Positions 5,251-6,757 of a DNA stretch of 6,757 nt are shown here, piece by piece (within the stretch, counting starts at the first letter, position 1; every line of letters starts with the position of its first letter). Where the stretch lies: NCBI GenBank assembly GCA_946480965.1, contig CAMLMI010000256.1, positions 1 to 6,757 on the forward strand, written 5' to 3'. Origin of the DNA: an uncultured Verrucomicrobiales bacterium (GTDB taxonomy: Bacteria > Verrucomicrobiota > Verrucomicrobiae > Limisphaerales > CANJSG01). The notes beneath the pieces are model-generated. The model worked only from the letters and a program-made list of their open reading frames with translations. It was not told where the DNA came from and ran no database searches. Position numbers and translations under genes: made by a program.

Positions 5251-6757
5251 TCACTGCGCACCGACCGGCTGGTAGGCCCAGCAGAGGTCATCGGGATCGG
5301 TCGCGGGTGCGTCCTTGGAATACGCCTTGGTGCCCAAAGCCCCGCCGTCGTCCCGGCGATTGATCCCCAGCGACCAGAGACGGAACCGCCCGTCGGCCGA
5401 GCGTTCGTAGCGGAACGCCTCGCCGGTGTAGGGATCGGGCAACGCCTCCGCCAAGTAGGCGGGCGTGAGTTCCGCCAACGCCGCCGGATACGCGCCCTTG
5501 GCCAGATGGAAGCGCTCCAGCGCGATGGCGGTGCGCGCGACGCGGAGTTCGGACAGGACTCGGAGCGTCTTGTTGGTGGCATTGTTAACCGCAGGAAAGA
5601 TTTGGTCCGCCAAGATCCTGCTAGGGTTCCGGATGCCATCTCCCTCCCCCATTCGAGGAACCGCCGAATCGCTGGAACCCTCCATCATTCCCACAAGATC
5701 CTGCTTGGCTTCCTGAGTCGCGGGATCATTGGGCCGCCGACCGGCAACAACATCCGAGTAGCGGTTCAACCGGATGACGTTTCGATAGACGATGAATCGG
5801 GCGAACCGAGCAGGAGCCGTCGGAATGGCATTCCCCATGGAGAATTCAGCGAACATCCCAACTTTGGCCGGATTCCCCACCACGTCGAGAAGCCCGTCCG
5901 TTCCCAACAACCGCTCCCCTTCCAGGCCTCGTCGCATTGCGCCCTCGACATCACTGGCACCGAGCGCCGCTTCCAAGCGCTTCAGTTCCGTCTCGGTCCA
6001 AACACGGTGTTTCAGTCCCTCCCAAATCGGGCCATGTCCCAAACCTTGGACGGCGTAGCCCACCAAGCAACTGATCAACAGCGGTTCTTCCTCCATGACT
6101 TCCGCCAGCCGAAGGATCGTCAAGACGTCTCCCAGGGCGGCGGAGCCCTGTCCCGTCTGGGCCAAGGCTCCGCCGCGCACGGCCAAGAGTTGTGAAATCC
6201 CCTTCATCGGAGCCAGATGCGGCAGCAGCGCCGAAAACGTGTCCTCGTAGCGGATCGGAAACCGCGCACTCGGCCGGGCCAGCGCCTCCCGCAACAGGGC
6301 CAGTTGCGGGTCCGCATAGCGCAAGGTTTCCAGCAAGCCCTCCGCCGTATCGGCCGCCGCCACTGCATTGGTAAACTTCTTGTCGTCACGGAACGCCTGC
6401 TGAAGCGCGGCGGCATCCAGCGGCCGCTGCTTGAAGGCGGCGGTTCCCCCGTCCCGACCGACGCTGTCCGGCAACTTCGCCAAATCGATCGTCGCCCGGA
6501 TCTCGTCCCAAGCGGCGGCACGGTTGACGGAGTCTCCGGAAAACAAGTGAAGCATCGGTGCGAAGAATGGAGCCATCGCCACGTTCTCTTCGTCCGGAAC
6601 GCTTCCCGGAAGCAGATCGGTTATCGACAGCTTGACCCCATCGGCCACCAGTTCGGCGCGATACCGCTCCCAAGCCATTTGGGCCCGGACATTCGCAACG
6701 CTGACCACCAGCGCGATGGGCAGGGCGATGCCGAGAAGCAGCACATAGGCGGGCCCC
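5251..6757 (-). CDS. Membrane-anchored hypothetical protein with pseudopilin-like C-terminal motif, 5' end outside the window
   Basis: The frame stays open to the right edge (GPAYVLLLGIALPIAL...), so the GTG at 6744 is probably an internal valine of a membrane helix and not the start; numbering here takes that codon as residue 1, giving 497 visible residues. The first ~18 residues are a hydrophobic helix, followed by WERYRAEL and a long, mainly helical region that would lie outside the cytoplasm. Residues about 401-467 carry a pattern known from type II secretion pseudopilin (GspG-like) ends and from many verrucomicrobial and planctomycete hypothetical proteins: a helix ARTAIALERFHLAKGAYP, then LPDPYTGEAFRY, then FRLWSLGINRRDDGG. 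The DP/TG and RRDDGG stretches resemble the calcium-site loop of GspG, but no prepilin peptidase site is visible, and the protein is far longer than a pseudopilin. It converges with the neighbouring gene and is probably independent of it. Function unknown. Confidence 0.85.
   Translation of the reverse strand, partial: GPAYVLLLGIALPIALVVSVANVRAQMAWERYRAELVADGVKLSITDLLPGSVPDEENVAMAPFFAPMLHLFSGDSVNRAAAWDEIRATIDLAKLPDSVGRDGGTAAFKQRPLDAAALQQAFRDDKKFTNAVAAADTAEGLLETLRYADPQLALLREALARPSARFPIRYEDTFSALLPHLAPMKGISQLLAVRGGALAQTGQGSAALGDVLTILRLAEVMEEEPLLISCLVGYAVQGLGHGPIWEGLKHRVWTETELKRLEAALGASDVEGAMRRGLEGERLLGTDGLLDVVGNPAKVGMFAEFSMGNAIPTAPARFARFIVYRNVIRLNRYSDVVAGRRPNDPATQEAKQDLVGMMEGSSDSAVPRMGEGDGIRNPSRILADQIFPAVNNATNKTLRVLSELRVARTAIALERFHLAKGAYPAALAELTPAYLAEALPDPYTGEAFRYERSADGRFRLWSLGINRRDDGGALGTKAYSKDAPATDPDDLCWAYQPVGAQ

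Noticed and set aside
3849..5326. A 13-base exact match (CTTGGAATACGCC) at 3849-3861 and 5314-5326
   Set aside because: One 13-mer match in 6.7 kb of GC-rich sequence is close to chance expectation. One copy codes for protein, and the flanks do not match.
5402..5420. GTAG inside a 6-bp inverted repeat (GCGTTC...GAACGC) within the minus-strand gene
   Set aside because: GTAG falls in the loop and not at the head of the stem, the stem is short, and the sequence encodes the ordinary C-terminal motif of the protein, so it is not an inserted REP unit.
4287..5639. A 450-residue minus-strand open frame spanning the 283-residue gene and part of the convergent gene
   Set aside because: It crosses two better-supported genes and the convergent hairpins, and is an Arg/Gly-rich shadow of GC-rich coding DNA.

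Overview
This is GC-rich DNA, roughly two-thirds G+C by eye. It holds two large genes cut by the window edges, one complete gene between them, and an unusually dense set of palindromic repeats. A member of the Verrucomicrobiota or the wider PVC group is the best guess. The grounds are the 'DNA repair ATPase' (DUF3686/PF12458 type) gene, a membrane-anchored protein with a pseudopilin-like C-terminal motif of the kind seen in verrucomicrobial and planctomycete hypothetical proteins, and intergenic DNA packed with short hairpin repeats. This assignment rests on recall, not on a database search.

Layout: (1) Positions 2-3670, plus strand: most of a very large AAA+ ATPase whose start lies left of the window. 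Its reading frame is interrupted twice, in frame, by palindromic elements. The first (781-864) is an inverted pair of GTAG-headed hairpins flanked by 6-bp direct repeats, adding exactly 90 bp. The second (about 1481-1580) is a C/T-rich and G/A-rich double palindrome flanked by 6-bp direct repeats 99 bp apart. (2) Positions 3671-4331: 661 bp with no credible gene, holding at least ten hairpins. These include two inverted copies of a ~60-bp element and a symmetrical cluster of four 19-nt palindromes, each headed by GTAG, that ends 16 bp before the next gene. (3) Positions 4332-5183, plus strand: a 283-residue protein with an N-terminal coiled coil, a compact middle domain and a proline-rich C-terminal half; family not recognised. 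(4) Positions 5184-5250: a short convergent gap with two hairpins, probably a transcription end. (5) Positions 5251 to the right edge, minus strand: a membrane-anchored protein with a GspG-like C-terminal motif, its 5' end beyond the window.

The ATPase and the 283-residue protein share a strand and order and may act together, both being rich in coiled coil and proline-rich linker, but the hairpin-filled gap makes a single simple transcript uncertain. The convergent gene is probably independent. The main interest is the palindromes: they look like REP/REPIN-type sequences (GTAG head plus palindrome, in inverted pairs). One such pair sits inside a conserved protein as an apparently tolerated in-frame insertion.
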